Positions 19,464 to 29,536 of a stretch of 64,000 nt of DNA are shown here, piece after piece. The notes beneath the pieces were generated by a model, which was not told the origin of the DNA, ran no database searches, and worked only from the letters and a program-made list of their open reading frames with translations. A program made the translations under genes and the position numbers. Source of the stretch: Klebsiella planticola ATCC 33531 (lineage in GTDB: Bacteria; Pseudomonadota; Gammaproteobacteria; Enterobacterales; Enterobacteriaceae); the NCBI RefSeq assembly GCF_000735435.1, contig NZ_JMPP01000009.1, positions 1-64,000 of the forward strand, written 5' to 3'. The number at the start of each line of letters is the position of its first letter. The stretch's first letter is position 1.

Positions 19464-21984
19464 GACCTTCTCCTGCCTGCTGCGCGCTGGCGTAAGTTTT
19501 CAGACCCGTGCAGACGACATCGCCGACCCACACCGCCCCGCGCGCCTGACTTATCTCAAGCCCGACTTCACAGCTTTGGTTATTGCCGTAGGTGAAATCG
19601 ATGGTGGGGTATTTTTTATCCACGTCCATCACGAATCCTCCCGTGTTATCGGTACGGGTGCGGCCAATATGGTTATTGATGTGTGCATTGGCCAGCAGCG
19701 TTCCATCTTCGGCGCGGATGCGCCCGGAAACGGTCACCATCTGTTTCACTTCCGGTTCGATAACCGCCACGTTGCCCGGGTAGAGCGTCAGGCTGCTCTT
19801 GCGGTTGCTGACAATGTCGTAGCTGTCGAGGGAGTTCTTACTGTTTTGCAGCTCGACTTCGTAACGGCTGTACGGCGAGAGCGGCAGATAGTTGCGTTTG
19901 CCGGTCAGCTGGATGACCCGTCCGTTGACCCGGGCGCTCAGCTTGCCGTCATCATCGAGATCGGTGTTAAAAATCACGCCGGCGTTACCGTCGGTGCGCC
20001 CGCTGGCGGCAATATTCCGCCCCTGCCAGCCGACGCTACCGCTGGCGGTCAGGTTGGTATTCACATAGCCGTCAGCGCCGCTGTTAATATTGAGCGTGCC
20101 ATTGGCATAGCGGGTATCGAACTGGGCATAGCCTCCGCCGCTCAGCGTTTTGTCATCGCCGGTATCACCGGAGATCGCCCGCGAAATATTGGCCCCAAGA
20201 GTACGTACCACGCCCTCATCAAACTGTTTACGGGCGGAAAGGTTTGCCATGGTATAGCCGTTCTGGTGGGTCATACCGGCGCTGAACCAGTTCCCCAGGG
20301 GGAGTGAGAAATCGAGCGCAACATATTTCCCGGTACTGCTACTGCTACCACCGCCACCATTATTGAAGCGCTGAATACCGGCACGCAGGCCCAGCGAGCC
20401 GAAGGCCCCGCTAAAGAGAGTCTGATAATAATCCGCCGTGTAGTAATGGCTGTTGTAGCGACGGTCGTCGTTGTAGCTAATGCTAAAGGTCCCCAGCTTT
20501 GACCACAGCGGGTTCAGATTAAGGGTTCCGCCAATCGCCCGGTTGTCGGCATCGCTGCGCCGTAACCGGGCGCCAATAATGGTTTTTTCCTGGTTAACCC
20601 AGACGGTGCTAAAACCTCCGGGTAAGGTGGCGCTGATGCTGCCAATGCTGCTCCAGGAGCTATCGCTGGCCAGCATATTTTGCAGGTTGACGTTGACAGA
20701 CTCCGTCAGCGGTACGGTCAGACGCGTCTCGGCGACGGCATTGCTATCATAACCGTAGCCGGTTGCCGCCCAGCTGAACGTGCCCACGGATCCGGATGTC
20801 GACGCCCCCGCCAGCCAGCTCTCTTTCGCCGGTTTGCTCTTCTTGCCGCTCTCTGACCAGCGATCCATATGAAAGCTGCCGCCCCACACCTGCCAGGCCA
20901 GCGGAGCACCCGCTCCGCGCCCGCGACTGAAAAGTTTGTTCACCCGCTGAGTGCGCTTGCTGACCACCCGGCCATTGACGATCACCTCAACGTCCACATC
21001 ATAAATGCCGTATGGCAGGCCTCGGGTGTCCACTTCGTGGTTACCCATTACGAAGTTCTGTACGCTCAGCAGACGTCCGTCGCGCGATAAATGCACTTCA
21101 CCTGCTGCCGGTAAGAAAGCCACGATTGGCGTGACCGATTGTGAATTATCAAACACCGTTGAGCTGGCCTGGTTTCCCCAGGATGCGCCGTAGATTTTCC
21201 CGGCAGAAATGGCGGTCATCGGTCCAAGCGACTGTAAATTCCACGTATCCAGCATCCCGCCGGCAAAGCGATGCCCGGCGAAATCACGCTCATACATGGC
21301 CTTATAAATTTCGCTATCCTGATTGCTGGTTCCGGTGCCGTAGAGCGACCCGTCCAACACAATATGGTGCTCGCGCAGTGAGCTGACGCTGTTCAACGAC
21401 AGATAGCTGGACGTACTGTTGCCAGCGTTACGCATCTGGTTGTTATACACGCCGAGGTTATAGTTCAGACTGCTGCTGATGCTGTTAACGCTGGACTGGC
21501 CGATATCTTCGCTGCGCGAACGCAGAACGGTTCCCAGCGCCTCTCGTTTCACGACCAGTTGCAGCAGCAGCTGCCGCAGACTGAGCTGCAGCTGCGCATC
21601 GCGGGTGAGCATGATGTGTAAATCGCTGTTGAAAGGTTCATTCGCCAGTTCAGTCAGCGTTTTTCGGGTTTGTTCACTCACGCTGGCGTTGTCCCCGCGC
21701 TCTTCCAGCTGAATATGACGGACGCGAAGCGTACCGGCGTCCAGCCAAATAAACGCACTGCCAAGCCGCTGGTCATCCTGCGTCCCCGCGCTGCCTTCCA
21801 GGTGAAGAAACAGTGGGATACTCATTCCATCCTGTAGCGCCTGGCTGAAGGCCTGGGGAATCACTACGCCGCCAATTTGCTGCACCTGCTGAGGAGCGGC
21901 ATTCACACTAAGCGGAAGAGTAAAAATGGCCATACCACAGGCAAGGAGCGTTTTCAGCTCAGGTGAAATCCGTCGTAAAGGCAT
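19453..21984 (-). CDS. ecpC: ECP fimbrial outer-membrane usher EcpC
   Basis: An 843-residue usher (E. coli EcpC 841) that translocates and assembles ECP subunits. Signal peptide of about 29 residues, a long beta-barrel region, and a C-terminal carboxypeptidase-like domain ([18 protein letters not shown]). Blocks highly conserved with the E. coli protein include [14 protein letters not shown] and [19 protein letters not shown]. The alpha-type (CS1-like) usher architecture lacks the classical PapC plug motifs. It starts 24 nt after ecpB stops. Confidence 0.95.
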   Translation of the reverse strand: MPLRRISPELKTLLACGMAIFTLPLSVNAAPQQVQQIGGVVIPQAFSQALQDGMSIPLFLHLEGSAGTQDDQRLGSAFIWLDAGTLRVRHIQLEERGDNASVSEQTRKTLTELANEPFNSDLHIMLTRDAQLQLSLRQLLLQLVVKREALGTVLRSRSEDIGQSSVNSISSSLNYNLGVYNNQMRNAGNSTSSYLSLNSVSSLREHHIVLDGSLYGTGTSNQDSEIYKAMYERDFAGHRFAGGMLDTWNLQSLGPMTAISAGKIYGASWGNQASSTVFDNSQSVTPIVAFLPAAGEVHLSRDGRLLSVQNFVMGNHEVDTRGLPYGIYDVDVEVIVNGRVVSKRTQRVNKLFSRGRGAGAPLAWQVWGGSFHMDRWSESGKKSKPAKESWLAGASTSGSVGTFSWAATGYGYDSNAVAETRLTVPLTESVNVNLQNMLASDSSWSSIGSISATLPGGFSTVWVNQEKTIIGARLRRSDADNRAIGGTLNLNPLWSKLGTFSISYNDDRRYNSHYYTADYYQTLFSGAFGSLGLRAGIQRFNNGGGGSSSSTGKYVALDFSLPLGNWFSAGMTHQNGYTMANLSARKQFDEGVVRTLGANISRAISGDTGDDKTLSGGGYAQFDTRYANGTLNINSGADGYVNTNLTASGSVGWQGRNIAASGRTDGNAGVIFNTDLDDDGKLSARVNGRVIQLTGKRNYLPLSPYSRYEVELQNSKNSLDSYDIVSNRKSSLTLYPGNVAVIEPEVKQMVTVSGRIRAEDGTLLANAHINNHIGRTRTDNTGGFVMDVDKKYPTIDFTYGNNQSCEVGLEISQARGAVWVGDVVCTGLKTYASAQQAGEGHES

Positions 21985-22008
21985 AACCTGATTCCGTCAG
22001 CACAATTG

Positions 22009-22677
22009 TTATTTTACGGGAACAAACTGCTCGCCCTGCCAGAGTGCGACCCGCCCTTTTTTATCGGCAACATTCACGCGGGTGAAACGGCGCTCTTTGC
22101 CGGGCATGAGGTAATAGTTTTCTTTGCATTCTTTGCCATCTGCGGGCTTCAGGCAGGGGCCGTAAGCCAGGATACGTAGCGTGGCATTGCCGGTATTCAC
22201 CAGCGTTCCATTGGCATACTGATAGCGGTAATCCGCCTTGCGTGGGGCAACGACCAGGATGGTGCCGATGCGGGCCGATGCGGTAGCCACCGCACTGCGC
22301 CTGGCACTATCGCGCTGCGCATCGCTCAACGCCTGATCGAACCAGACGATGCGGTAGTAGCGCTCTTTATTATCCGCCGGTCCTTTGTAGAAAAAGCGAA
22401 TGACATCGCTACTCTTCGCGGGCAGTAGCAGGCTGGCTGGTGTCAGCAGCACTTCATCCTGACTGTCCATCGGAATCACGCTGCCGCCTTCAAGCGGTGA
22501 GGAAAGGCGTTCAACATGGATATTGATTAAGCGTCCACTCTCGGTGGTGTTTTTAATCTCTTTACTGAGCACGCTGGCGTCGCTGTTCATAAATGAAGAA
22601 ATATCGCCAACATCCAGTGCCAGGGCCGGCATGATGGCGCAAAAATACAGGCTGATAGCCAGAATGCGGTTTTTCAT
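22009..22677 (-). CDS. ecpB: ECP fimbrial periplasmic chaperone EcpB
   Basis: A 222-residue periplasmic chaperone identical in length to E. coli EcpB. Signal peptide to about residue 20 ([10 protein letters not shown]), then an immunoglobulin-like chaperone fold with [18 protein letters not shown] and [14 protein letters not shown]-terminal cysteine pair ([11 protein letters not shown]) is present as in E. coli. It keeps the EcpA and EcpD subunits folded before usher transfer. It lies 59 nt after ecpA, with a hairpin in that gap. Confidence 0.94.
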   Translation of the reverse strand: MKNRILAISLYFCAIMPALALDVGDISSFMNSDASVLSKEIKNTTESGRLINIHVERLSSPLEGGSVIPMDSQDEVLLTPASLLLPAKSSDVIRFFYKGPADNKERYYRIVWFDQALSDAQRDSARRSAVATASARIGTILVVAPRKADYRYQYANGTLVNTGNATLRILAYGPCLKPADGKECKENYYLMPGKERRFTRVNVADKKGRVALWQGEQFVPVK

Positions 22678-22699
22678 ATGAATTCGGTCCGTGGAAGAA

Positions 22700-22721
22700 A
22701 GCAGGGGGAATCCCCCCTGCT
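22700..22721 (-). terminator. ecpA-ecpB intercistronic hairpin (partial terminator candidate)
   Basis: A perfect 9-bp GC stem (22700-22708 with 22713-22721, 4-nt loop) is followed on the minus strand by ttcttcc. The U tract is weak, so it probably terminates partially or protects the upstream ecpA mRNA. That would raise the ratio of major pilin to assembly proteins. Confidence 0.55.
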
Positions 22722-22736
22722 CGTGCTACAGAGAAA

Positions 22737-23321
22737 TCAGCTGGTCCATGTCGCGTCGAACTGGACGCTGACGTCACCGCTCCAGATCCCTTCCGGCAGC
22801 GTGCTGTAATCGGTCACTGCAGCCGTACCATCGGTGGTGCCACTGATGATAGAGAAGTTGAAACCATCCTGTGCGGTCGCGCGGCCAGCCTGGTTATAAC
22901 CGTTAGACAGTGCGCTAAGGTTGCCGCCCAGAACGCCATTCGCGGTGTCGATCATGACGGTATCAGCCGATTTTTCGACGGCAACGCCGTTATAATCCAC
23001 ACCCACATTCAGCGTCGAACCGGAGGTATCCAGCTGGGTCAGGGTATTGGTAATCAGACGGGAGGTCAGTTTAAATGCTGTCGCAGTCGCATCCCCTTCA
23101 ATTGCAACATCAAACAGACCTTTCTGAGAGTTAAAGCCTTTAATCCCTTCTGCATACTGGAAAGCCAGGCTACCCAGAGGGGTCACAACCAGTTTGCTGG
23201 TGGTGTCTTTTTTTGCCGTTGCCGACCAGGTTGCGACGGCCTGAGCCGTAACGTCTGCTGCCTGAACAGCGCCCACACAGAAAGTCGTCACAAGAGCTGC
23301 TGCTAACATTTTCAATTTCAT
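22737..23321 (-). CDS. ecpA: E. coli common pilus-type major pilin EcpA
   Basis: A 194-residue pilin (E. coli EcpA 195) with a signal peptide cut after AVQA; the mature protein begins [15 protein letters not shown]. It is almost identical to E. coli EcpA in the mature region and ends [11 protein letters not shown]. Of the in-frame starts at 23330 (GTG), 23327 and 23321, the last fits best: aggtg lies 8 nt upstream and the length matches. It polymerises into the adhesive ECP fibre used in epithelial adherence and biofilms. First structural gene of ecpABCDE. Confidence 0.95.
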   Translation of the reverse strand: MKLKMLAAALVTTFCVGAVQAADVTAQAVATWSATAKKDTTSKLVVTPLGSLAFQYAEGIKGFNSQKGLFDVAIEGDATATAFKLTSRLITNTLTQLDTSGSTLNVGVDYNGVAVEKSADTVMIDTANGVLGGNLSALSNGYNQAGRATAQDGFNFSIISGTTDGTAAVTDYSTLPEGIWSGDVSVQFDATWTS

Positions 23322-23497
23322 ATTCATCACCTGATAAAAATAATAGGCTTTTTATCGCCCGTGCTGTTCCATAGTTATTTATGGAGCCATTACCCTTAAG
23401 AACCTGATGTTCTTAAATGCAAAACTTGAATAAAATCGATAAAACTCAATAAATTTCCGCGAAAATAAAACGCAATAATGCTGCCAGTGATACAACA

Positions 23498-24073
23498 TTA
23501 AATAAGGATCATGTCGGTCCCTGATGCCGGCAAGATAAAACGCATTAAGGCAAGCATGGTAATGTTGTTGTTATTTAACAAGCCGACCTTATTACTGGTA
23601 TTACTTTTATGTAAACTCACCGTCTTGATACTCAGACCAAGAGTTTTAGAAATATCATTAATTAAGTTCCCAATAATCATTAATGACATAATTTTCTCTT
23701 CACGAACCGTGAGGTTTCTTTTTCTGGCTTTAAACCTCTTCAGCTTAAGGATGTTTTCAACCGTTTTAACACTCGCGTCAGCAGACAGAAAACAGATATT
23801 ATTGATGTCAGAAACATCACTGACAAATTTGGCATCCGGAGCCACGATCACTTTCGCCGGACTGTTCATCAAATAATACTGATATGAACAAAGCATTTTA
23901 TCTATCTGTGCAAAATGGATAATGACGTAATCTTCGGCACTCAGTACCTGGCACTGCTGGTACGCATACTCACTGTCAATGTTATCGACCCAGGTAATGT
24001 TGCAATCATCGTCAGCCATGCTGACCAGACCCTGCATATAGAAATAATTATCTGTTACGATCAATACCGCCAT
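23498..24073 (-). CDS. LuxR-type regulator in the ecpR position
   Basis: A 191-residue protein with a degenerate receiver-like N-terminal half (MAVLIVTDNYFYMQGLV) and a LuxR-type helix-turn-helix at about 120-180 (LTVREEKIMSLM, then DISKTLGLSIKTVSLHKSN). The ATG at 24073 has a strong ggagg ribosome site, so the longer reading to 24130 is rejected. It precedes ecpA on the same strand, exactly where EcpR (MatA) sits in E. coli. Its sequence does not resemble the E. coli EcpR I remember except in the HTH. AT-rich, unlike its neighbours. Probable regulator of ecp. Confidence 0.75.
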   Translation of the reverse strand: MAVLIVTDNYFYMQGLVSMADDDCNITWVDNIDSEYAYQQCQVLSAEDYVIIHFAQIDKMLCSYQYYLMNSPAKVIVAPDAKFVSDVSDINNICFLSADASVKTVENILKLKRFKARKRNLTVREEKIMSLMIIGNLINDISKTLGLSIKTVSLHKSNTSNKVGLLNNNNITMLALMRFILPASGTDMILI

Positions 24074-24514
24074 GATAACAGAACCTCCATTCCATTGAGT
24101 CTGTTGACCCCCATCCGTTGGCTGAGACAAACACCTATAATGAAGTTCGCCTCAGCTTTTTACTTTTCTTTTATGAAAGGTGACAAAACATCACTATTAT
24201 TTTTGTTACGGTAACACCGCCACATTTCATGCACAAATAGTAAGCTTAATAAGCAAAATTTATTACTCATAAAGTTATGAAGGGCAAAAAAATCACATCT
24301 GTTGAGTATTTGTTAAAACTCAAACCATTGATAAACATAAGAATAATTAGTAAATTTAACAAATAAAAAGCAATTCAGGCAAAACCTCACCTGGGGATTA
24401 AGAGTATTCTTAGTTATGAGTGAATGTCAGGTTTACTCTTTGGTGCTAGTATCGCGGCATCAAATCCCAGATAAATGACACAGTGGTAACTATTCTCACA
24501 ATAAGAAATCATAT
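24074..24514. promoter_or_regulatory. AT-rich divergent region between the LuxR-type and ToxR-like genes
   Basis: A 441-bp strongly AT-rich gap with the divergent promoters of two regulators, the kind of DNA usually silenced by H-NS. It contains a palindrome, tgttacggtaaca (24204-24216), of unknown function. No further gene is supported. Confidence 0.55.
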
Positions 24515-25372
24515 ATGGCTACTATTTACGTTATAGAGAACACGCTGCGATTTAACTCAGAAGCGCATACTCTCCATTCCATAAAAAGTAATGAACGTAT
24601 GGCCCTGGCAATACCAGCAAGCCTTTGCTTTGATTTGTTAATAAAAAATCAAGGAAGAATCGTCACTCAGGCAGAGCTACTGCAAAATGCGTGGGGAGAA
24701 AGGGGGATGAGTGTTACGCCGAATACTCTACATCAAAATATCTCTTTGCTGCGTAAGTCTTTAAATTACTTCAATGTGAATGGAACACTGATTCAAACGA
24801 TCCCTAAACGGGGTTTCATGATTGCGGATGAAGCGAATATCCGGATTGATACTCCCGGCGCCCCTGCGGAGAAGGATAATGATATTGCCACTCCAGAAAT
24901 AAATCAGCTGAACAGAGTTGTGACGGAAGGAAATGGCGCTCATCATGAAGGGAGCCAGCAACTTCACGCCGACCCACCGACAGCGCAAGACAAAGGTGAC
25001 GTCCTGTCGACGAGAATCATCGAGGCCGTGAGAAAAAGAAAGACAGGATGGCTTGTCGCCGGTATTACCAGTCTGTTGATTATTCTGTTGCATATTATCT
25101 ACCTTAACCCGTCAGCCACGAACGATTCACCTTTCGCGTCGTATACGCTGATCACGACGATCAATAGCTGCAAGGTTTTCAGAAATGATGATCTAAGATT
25201 TGATGAGTACTATATTAATTTTCTTAAACAGCATAATATCACCTGCTCAAATGGACGGACTATTTATATAACGAATCATTACCCATCGAGCAGGACCTCA
25301 CTGATCTCCTGTCGATACCCAATAAAATCTCATAAAAAATCATTCTGTACCTCATCTTATTACTTAAAATAA
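24515..25372 (+). CDS. ToxR/CadC-like membrane-anchored transcription regulator (MarT-like)
   Basis: A 285-residue one-component regulator. The cytoplasmic OmpR-type winged helix spans about residues 1-105 (GRIVTQAELLQNAWGERG, NTLHQNISLLRKSL, TIPKRGFMI). A charged linker follows, then a single transmembrane helix at 178-197 and a short periplasmic domain with four cysteines. It is followed 6 nt later by a FidL-like gene, the marT-fidL arrangement known from Salmonella. AT-rich base composition suggests acquisition. Targets are unknown; the divergent LuxR/ecp genes are candidates. Confidence 0.8.
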   Translation: MATIYVIENTLRFNSEAHTLHSIKSNERMALAIPASLCFDLLIKNQGRIVTQAELLQNAWGERGMSVTPNTLHQNISLLRKSLNYFNVNGTLIQTIPKRGFMIADEANIRIDTPGAPAEKDNDIATPEINQLNRVVTEGNGAHHEGSQQLHADPPTAQDKGDVLSTRIIEAVRKRKTGWLVAGITSLLIILLHIIYLNPSATNDSPFASYTLITTINSCKVFRNDDLRFDEYYINFLKQHNITCSNGRTIYITNHYPSSRTSLISCRYPIKSHKKSFCTSSYYLK

Positions 25373-25378
25373 CACAAT

Positions 25379-25861
25379 ATGAAAACACGAAAAATAAACA
25401 AAGTCATTGCATATACTTTCATTATTATCACGATAAGTCTTGTCTTTTATTACATCAGTTCATTTGATGACGATGAGAGCATTAACTGCACATCCGCTTT
25501 TTCAATAGTTAATGACGGTGAGGAATATTCTTTCTCTGTCACTTTCTTTGCCAGCGATGGGGATGGGTTAATTACATTCACCGGTAATTCCAGAAACACA
25601 AAGGATGACATCAGCATCAGAAAATATATAACCTATGTAAAAAATAAAAATAATATTTATATTTTCAGAAGTAGCGACACGAACATTCGCTCAAATTCCA
25701 CAGCGCTCCCTGATAAATTCGATGAGATTCTACCGCCGTTCTTTACGGGGATCAGAAAAGAAGATCGATTCATTATCAAAATATTAAAGATAAAACATGA
25801 CTCGTGGGTATTTATGTCAACAAATACCCCCTATTTTATTTGTGAAAATACCAATGGTTAG
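25379..25861 (+). CDS. FidL-like membrane-anchored periplasmic protein
   Basis: A 160-residue protein with one N-terminal transmembrane helix (about residues 9-27) and a predicted periplasmic domain with two cysteines (INCTSA, FICENT). Position 6 nt after a ToxR/MarT-like gene, size and topology resemble FidL, the partner of MarT in Salmonella, and by analogy ToxS of ToxR. It probably stabilises or tunes the regulator at the membrane. Very AT-rich and Asn/Ile/Lys-rich, unlike core genes. Function inferred from context. Confidence 0.65.
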   Translation: MKTRKINKVIAYTFIIITISLVFYYISSFDDDESINCTSAFSIVNDGEEYSFSVTFFASDGDGLITFTGNSRNTKDDISIRKYITYVKNKNNIYIFRSSDTNIRSNSTALPDKFDEILPPFFTGIRKEDRFIIKILKIKHDSWVFMSTNTPYFICENTNG

Positions 25862-25872
25862 CGCCAACTTCG

Positions 25873-26292
25873 TTAACACAGCGCATGGTGCTTGAAATTG
25901 CCAGGGCAACGTTTAATCGCACAATGTGGCTGATAACAGCAACCCTCTATCGTCGTGGCCCCGAAATCATAGGGGCAGGATGGTCTTTCCCTTAGGATTT
26001 CCCATTGCTCATGGCTGTAGGTTGACATATTGTAGACCTTAATATAATGATATTTTCCATTAACTAATACCTTCGAGGAATACAGTTTCATGGATTCTCC
26101 GGGAAGTAACAGAATATCGGCTTCATACCATATAATAAATTTTAAAAAGCGCAATCTCGATATACTTGAAAATGCTACACCGGAATGTGGGCAAATAATT
26201 GTGTTCTGAATTATCCATTTCATGTCGCGTCCTTGTGCTTTATGAGAAATAGCCACATAGCTAGTCATAGCAAAGATTATAATTATCCGCAA
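25873..26292 (-). CDS. Cysteine-rich protein of unknown function
   Basis: Not recognised. A 139-residue ORF from a TTG with aggag 5 nt upstream, or 116 residues from the ATG at 26223, which has its own aagga site. The longer form begins with a signal-peptide-like segment (MRIIIIFAMTSYVAISHKAQG), suggesting export. Seven cysteines occur, five of them clustered in the last 26 residues (GCCYQPHC, KRCPG, final C), which would suit disulfide bonds in the periplasm. It converges on the fidL-like gene with an 11-nt gap. Base composition is AT-rich. Confidence 0.5.
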   Translation of the reverse strand: MRIIIIFAMTSYVAISHKAQGRDMKWIIQNTIICPHSGVAFSSISRLRFLKFIIWYEADILLLPGESMKLYSSKVLVNGKYHYIKVYNMSTYSHEQWEILRERPSCPYDFGATTIEGCCYQPHCAIKRCPGNFKHHALC

Positions 26293-26515
26293 GCCCTCTC
26301 CTCGATATTGTGAGGTAAAATCACGATATTCTGCCAGTAAATTGATAAACAGTTAGTAGCGGAGTAATATAAAATACGTAGACATGAAAATATAGCGACA
26401 TAATTCTACATTACGCCGGGTATAAATTTACAATCCGCGGATGATTGATGTGCCGACTACAGTTAAAGAGGACGCGACGGATTGTCATCAACCCATCGCG
26501 TTATTGATGAATAAT
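26293..26515. other. Short AT-rich gap upstream of the cysteine-rich ORF
   Basis: 223 bp between the bamK stop and the start of the cysteine-rich ORF on the same strand. No convincing terminator for bamK is seen. A plus-strand ORF beginning at 26441 runs into bamK antisense and is discounted. Confidence 0.5.
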
Positions 26516-28939
26516 TTACCAGGTTTTGCCAATATTAAACTGAAACTGCTCCGCTTTATCGCCATCATATTTTTTAAATGGTTCAGCCCAGGAAAAGACC
26601 AGCGGCCCCAGCGGCGACATCCACTGCACCGCAATCCCTGCCGACATACGAATATGCAGCGGATCGCCGTAGTCAGGGATCCCGGCGGCCTGCGTCTGAG
26701 CGCTATTTTGCCATGATGTACTCCATACCGTCCCCGCATCGACGAACAGCGAGGTGCGTAAACTGTCGGCATATTTATCATTAATAAACGGCGTCGGAAT
26801 AATAAATTCACTATTCAGTACCGCCATGGCGTTGCCGCCCACCGCATCCGAAGAGCTTTCAACCGGGCAGTTACTGTAGCTGCTTTCAGTCCCGTTACAG
26901 CGATAATAGGCCGCTTTTGGACCAATCGTATTGGAAGAGAATCCCCGCACTGACGACGACCCTCCGGCATAGAAGTTATCGTAAAACGGAACCGAATTCC
27001 CGTTCAGGCCGCCGGCATAACCTGCTTTCAGATGCTCCATCCAGACCCAGCTTTTCCCTTCATTCAGAGGGAGATATTGCGTGGTATCCAGGGTAAGTTT
27101 GTAATAGCTGTTGTCTGATCCCGGCACGGTCACTTTACCGCTCAGGCTGCTTTTATTCCCGGAACGAGGGAAAAACCCGCGGTCGAGATTGTTATAGCTC
27201 CAGCCGAGACTGGCGAAAACGTCGTTGGCGCTATACGTCGCCCCGCTGTCGCCATCTTTGGTGACCACGTTCGGATAAATCCCTCGCGAATTAAGGTAAT
27301 TCCACGTCGTCAGCTCCGGATCCATGTTCGTCAGGTAGTTATGGACGTAATCAATGCCCACATTTAGCGAATTATTCTCACTAATCGGGAAACCAAGATT
27401 GCTCCCCAGCCCGTAGCTTTGCTGGTTATAGCTCCCGGCATCTGCATCGGCAGCATCGTAGCTGTTGTAGAAAATTTTCCCGCCGAGGCTGACGCCATCA
27501 ACGGTAAAATAGGGGTCGGTTGCGCCCAGTTCAACATAGGACTGGTAGCTGTTACGGGTGCCGTTAAAACTCACGCTGTTGCCGGTGCCTAGCCAGTTAT
27601 CCTGAGTGACGCCAAGCTGATAGCTGATGCCGCTGTCTGTCCCGAATCCCAGGCCCACGTTAAACGAACCGGTGTTACGTTCTTTCACTTTATACACCAC
27701 GTCGACCTGATCCTGGCTCCCGGCAACCGGGGTGATTTCTTTATCCACCGTTTCAAAAAAGCCCGTACGATCCAGCCGCTCTTTCCCTTGCTGTACTTTT
27801 TCGTCGTTGAGCCACGCCCCCTCCATTTGCCGCATTTCACGACGCAAGACGGCGTCACGCGAAGTATCATTCCCGGTAAACCGGATCTGGCGCACGGAAT
27901 ACCGACGTCCGGCATCAACATTGATATGCAGGGTCACACTTTTGTTGGTCTCATCGATTTCCGTACGGGTATTCACCTGGGGCCAGGCATAGCCATATTT
28001 ACCAAAGCGTTTTTTGATGCTGTTTTCAACGGCGGTAATGTCGGCTCCGCTGTACCATTTGCCCGACAGAGACTGCGCCAGCGCTTCTGTCTCTTGCGTA
28101 TGCCCGGCCATCTCGCCGCTCACCAGCGTGCTGGTGACTTTATAGCGATCGCCTTCAGAGAGATTGACCGTCAGATACAGCGACTTTTTATCCGGCGTGA
28201 TGCTGACCTGACTGGAGTTAATGGTAAAGCGCGCATAGCCACGATCGAGGTAATAACTACGCAGGGTTTCCAGGTCGGCTTCCATTTTTTGTTTCTGATA
28301 TTTCTTGTCGCCAATTACGTTCCACCATGGAACATGGTCACGCAGCTGCAGTTGGTCCAGCAGAGTTTCCTCGCGGAAGGCTTTATTGCCGATAATATTA
28401 ATCTGGGCAATCGTCGCGGCGATCCCTTCCTGAAAAACAAACTTTAAATCGACGCGGTTTCGCGGTAGCGGCGTGACCACAGCATGGACCTGCGCACTGT
28501 ATTTCCCGACGCTATAATAGAAATCCTGCAATCCTTTTTCTATTTCACTGAGGGCATTACGATCTAACGCGCTCCCTTCTTCGACGCCGCTGGCCGCCAG
28601 ATTGTCTTTCAGGGCGTCATCTTTCACCGCTTTATTCCCCGAAAAACTTAATTTGGCGATGGTCGGCCGCTCTTTAAGCTGTACCACCAGCGTCGTTCCA
28701 TCGCGCAGGATCTGGACATTTTCAAAGTTACCGCTGGCATATAAAGCGCGTAGCGACTCGCTAATATCATCATTAGACACCTGTTCTCCGGTATGGATCG
28801 GCATGCTTAATAGCGCGGCCCCTACGGTAACGCGCTGCAACCCCTCAAAACGAATATCATCAATTTTGTACGTTGTTGATGCATAAAGCGTTAAGGGAGA
28901 AATTAATAACCCGGCAATGATATTTGTTTTCTTTAGCAT
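26516..28939 (-). CDS. bamK: BamA paralogue BamK (Omp85 outer-membrane protein)
   Basis: An 807-residue Omp85 protein (BamA is about 810): signal peptide ending LTLYAS, five POTRA domains over about the first 400 residues, then a 16-strand barrel. BamA signatures are present: the lid-lock motif VRGF in [21 protein letters not shown], and a C-terminal strand ending IGKTW. It is too divergent to be the housekeeping bamA and lacks the rseP/skp neighbours. K. pneumoniae is reported to carry such a second copy, BamK, able to support outer-membrane protein assembly. The start at 28939 gives a normal signal peptide; the reading to 29020 does not. Confidence 0.85.
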   Translation of the reverse strand: MLKKTNIIAGLLISPLTLYASTTYKIDDIRFEGLQRVTVGAALLSMPIHTGEQVSNDDISESLRALYASGNFENVQILRDGTTLVVQLKERPTIAKLSFSGNKAVKDDALKDNLAASGVEEGSALDRNALSEIEKGLQDFYYSVGKYSAQVHAVVTPLPRNRVDLKFVFQEGIAATIAQINIIGNKAFREETLLDQLQLRDHVPWWNVIGDKKYQKQKMEADLETLRSYYLDRGYARFTINSSQVSITPDKKSLYLTVNLSEGDRYKVTSTLVSGEMAGHTQETEALAQSLSGKWYSGADITAVENSIKKRFGKYGYAWPQVNTRTEIDETNKSVTLHINVDAGRRYSVRQIRFTGNDTSRDAVLRREMRQMEGAWLNDEKVQQGKERLDRTGFFETVDKEITPVAGSQDQVDVVYKVKERNTGSFNVGLGFGTDSGISYQLGVTQDNWLGTGNSVSFNGTRNSYQSYVELGATDPYFTVDGVSLGGKIFYNSYDAADADAGSYNQQSYGLGSNLGFPISENNSLNVGIDYVHNYLTNMDPELTTWNYLNSRGIYPNVVTKDGDSGATYSANDVFASLGWSYNNLDRGFFPRSGNKSSLSGKVTVPGSDNSYYKLTLDTTQYLPLNEGKSWVWMEHLKAGYAGGLNGNSVPFYDNFYAGGSSSVRGFSSNTIGPKAAYYRCNGTESSYSNCPVESSSDAVGGNAMAVLNSEFIIPTPFINDKYADSLRTSLFVDAGTVWSTSWQNSAQTQAAGIPDYGDPLHIRMSAGIAVQWMSPLGPLVFSWAEPFKKYDGDKAEQFQFNIGKTW

Positions 28940-29157
28940 GGACGTTTCGTCTAAGAGATATTTGGCGATAGCAGAATTCTGCTGGGATTTGCGTAAGCAA
29001 CGCGCAGAATTACACTTCATTATGGCGAAACAATGGAGAAAAAATGGATGTTATTGGCTGGAGAAAAAAATAAAATTTAACGGAACTTCGTTCTAATAAG
29101 TCAGTCTGAGCAGCAACCTGACAACCGAATGAAAGCGCACAATGACTTTAAGGTATA
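28940..29157 (-). promoter_or_regulatory. bamK upstream region
   Basis: 218 bp between the bamK start and the intrinsic terminator at 29168-29194. AT-rich around 29060-29090, and presumably carries the bamK promoter. No specific regulator site was recognised. Confidence 0.4.
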
Positions 29158-29194
29158 AAACAAAAAGCCCCCTTTCTAATGGGGTGAAAGGGGG
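29158..29194 (-). terminator. Intrinsic terminator upstream of bamK
   Basis: A perfect 9-bp stem (29168-29176 with 29186-29194, 9-nt loop). On the minus strand it is followed by ctttttgtttt, a strong rho-independent terminator. The fepA-like gene further upstream has its own terminator at 29915-29942, so this one must end a separate short transcript, or act as an attenuator in a long bamK leader. Confidence 0.8.
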
Positions 29195-29247
29195 AATGAT
29201 CTTGTCAGGAATGATGCTCTCTGGGATAAACCAGGAACACCGGCAAT

Positions 29248-29355
29248 TTACCCTGAAATACCGAACTTAAAATGAAGAGATATTGAATAAATTATGCAGT
29301 AACGACCCGTAATACCCGCAAGGGTTCCGGGCGTTAATTTGTATGAATTCTTCAT
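29248..29355 (-). CDS. Candidate 35-residue small protein
   Basis: A short ORF of 35 codons plus stop that starts at an ATG preceded by a strong Shine-Dalgarno sequence (gaggaaaag) and ends about 54 nt before the terminator at 29168-29194. A plausible promoter (ttgatg, 17 bp, tactct) lies just upstream on the minus strand. The product begins MKNSYKLTPGTLAGITGRYC and continues with hydrophobic and aromatic residues. I do not recognise it. It could be a true small protein or a leader peptide; conservation must decide. Confidence 0.4.
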   Translation of the reverse strand: MKNSYKLTPGTLAGITGRYCIIYSISLHFKFGISG

Positions 29356-29536
29356 CTTTTCCTCAAAATAGCAGAATAGAGTATGAGAGGCTTATGGGAA
29401 CATCAAAGCACATCAAGCGTTATATCGCAAAAGTAAAGTAGTGGCGCCTTACCATGGAGGGTGAGGCATTTACCTGGCCGCCTGCAGCCCTCCCGCCACA
29501 CGATGGAAAGGCCCGGTCCTGGAATGAGCATGAATC

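Noticed and set aside
26441-26716. Plus-strand ORF overlapping the bamK 3' end
   Set aside because: Mostly antisense to bamK, without a recognisable ribosome site or domain.
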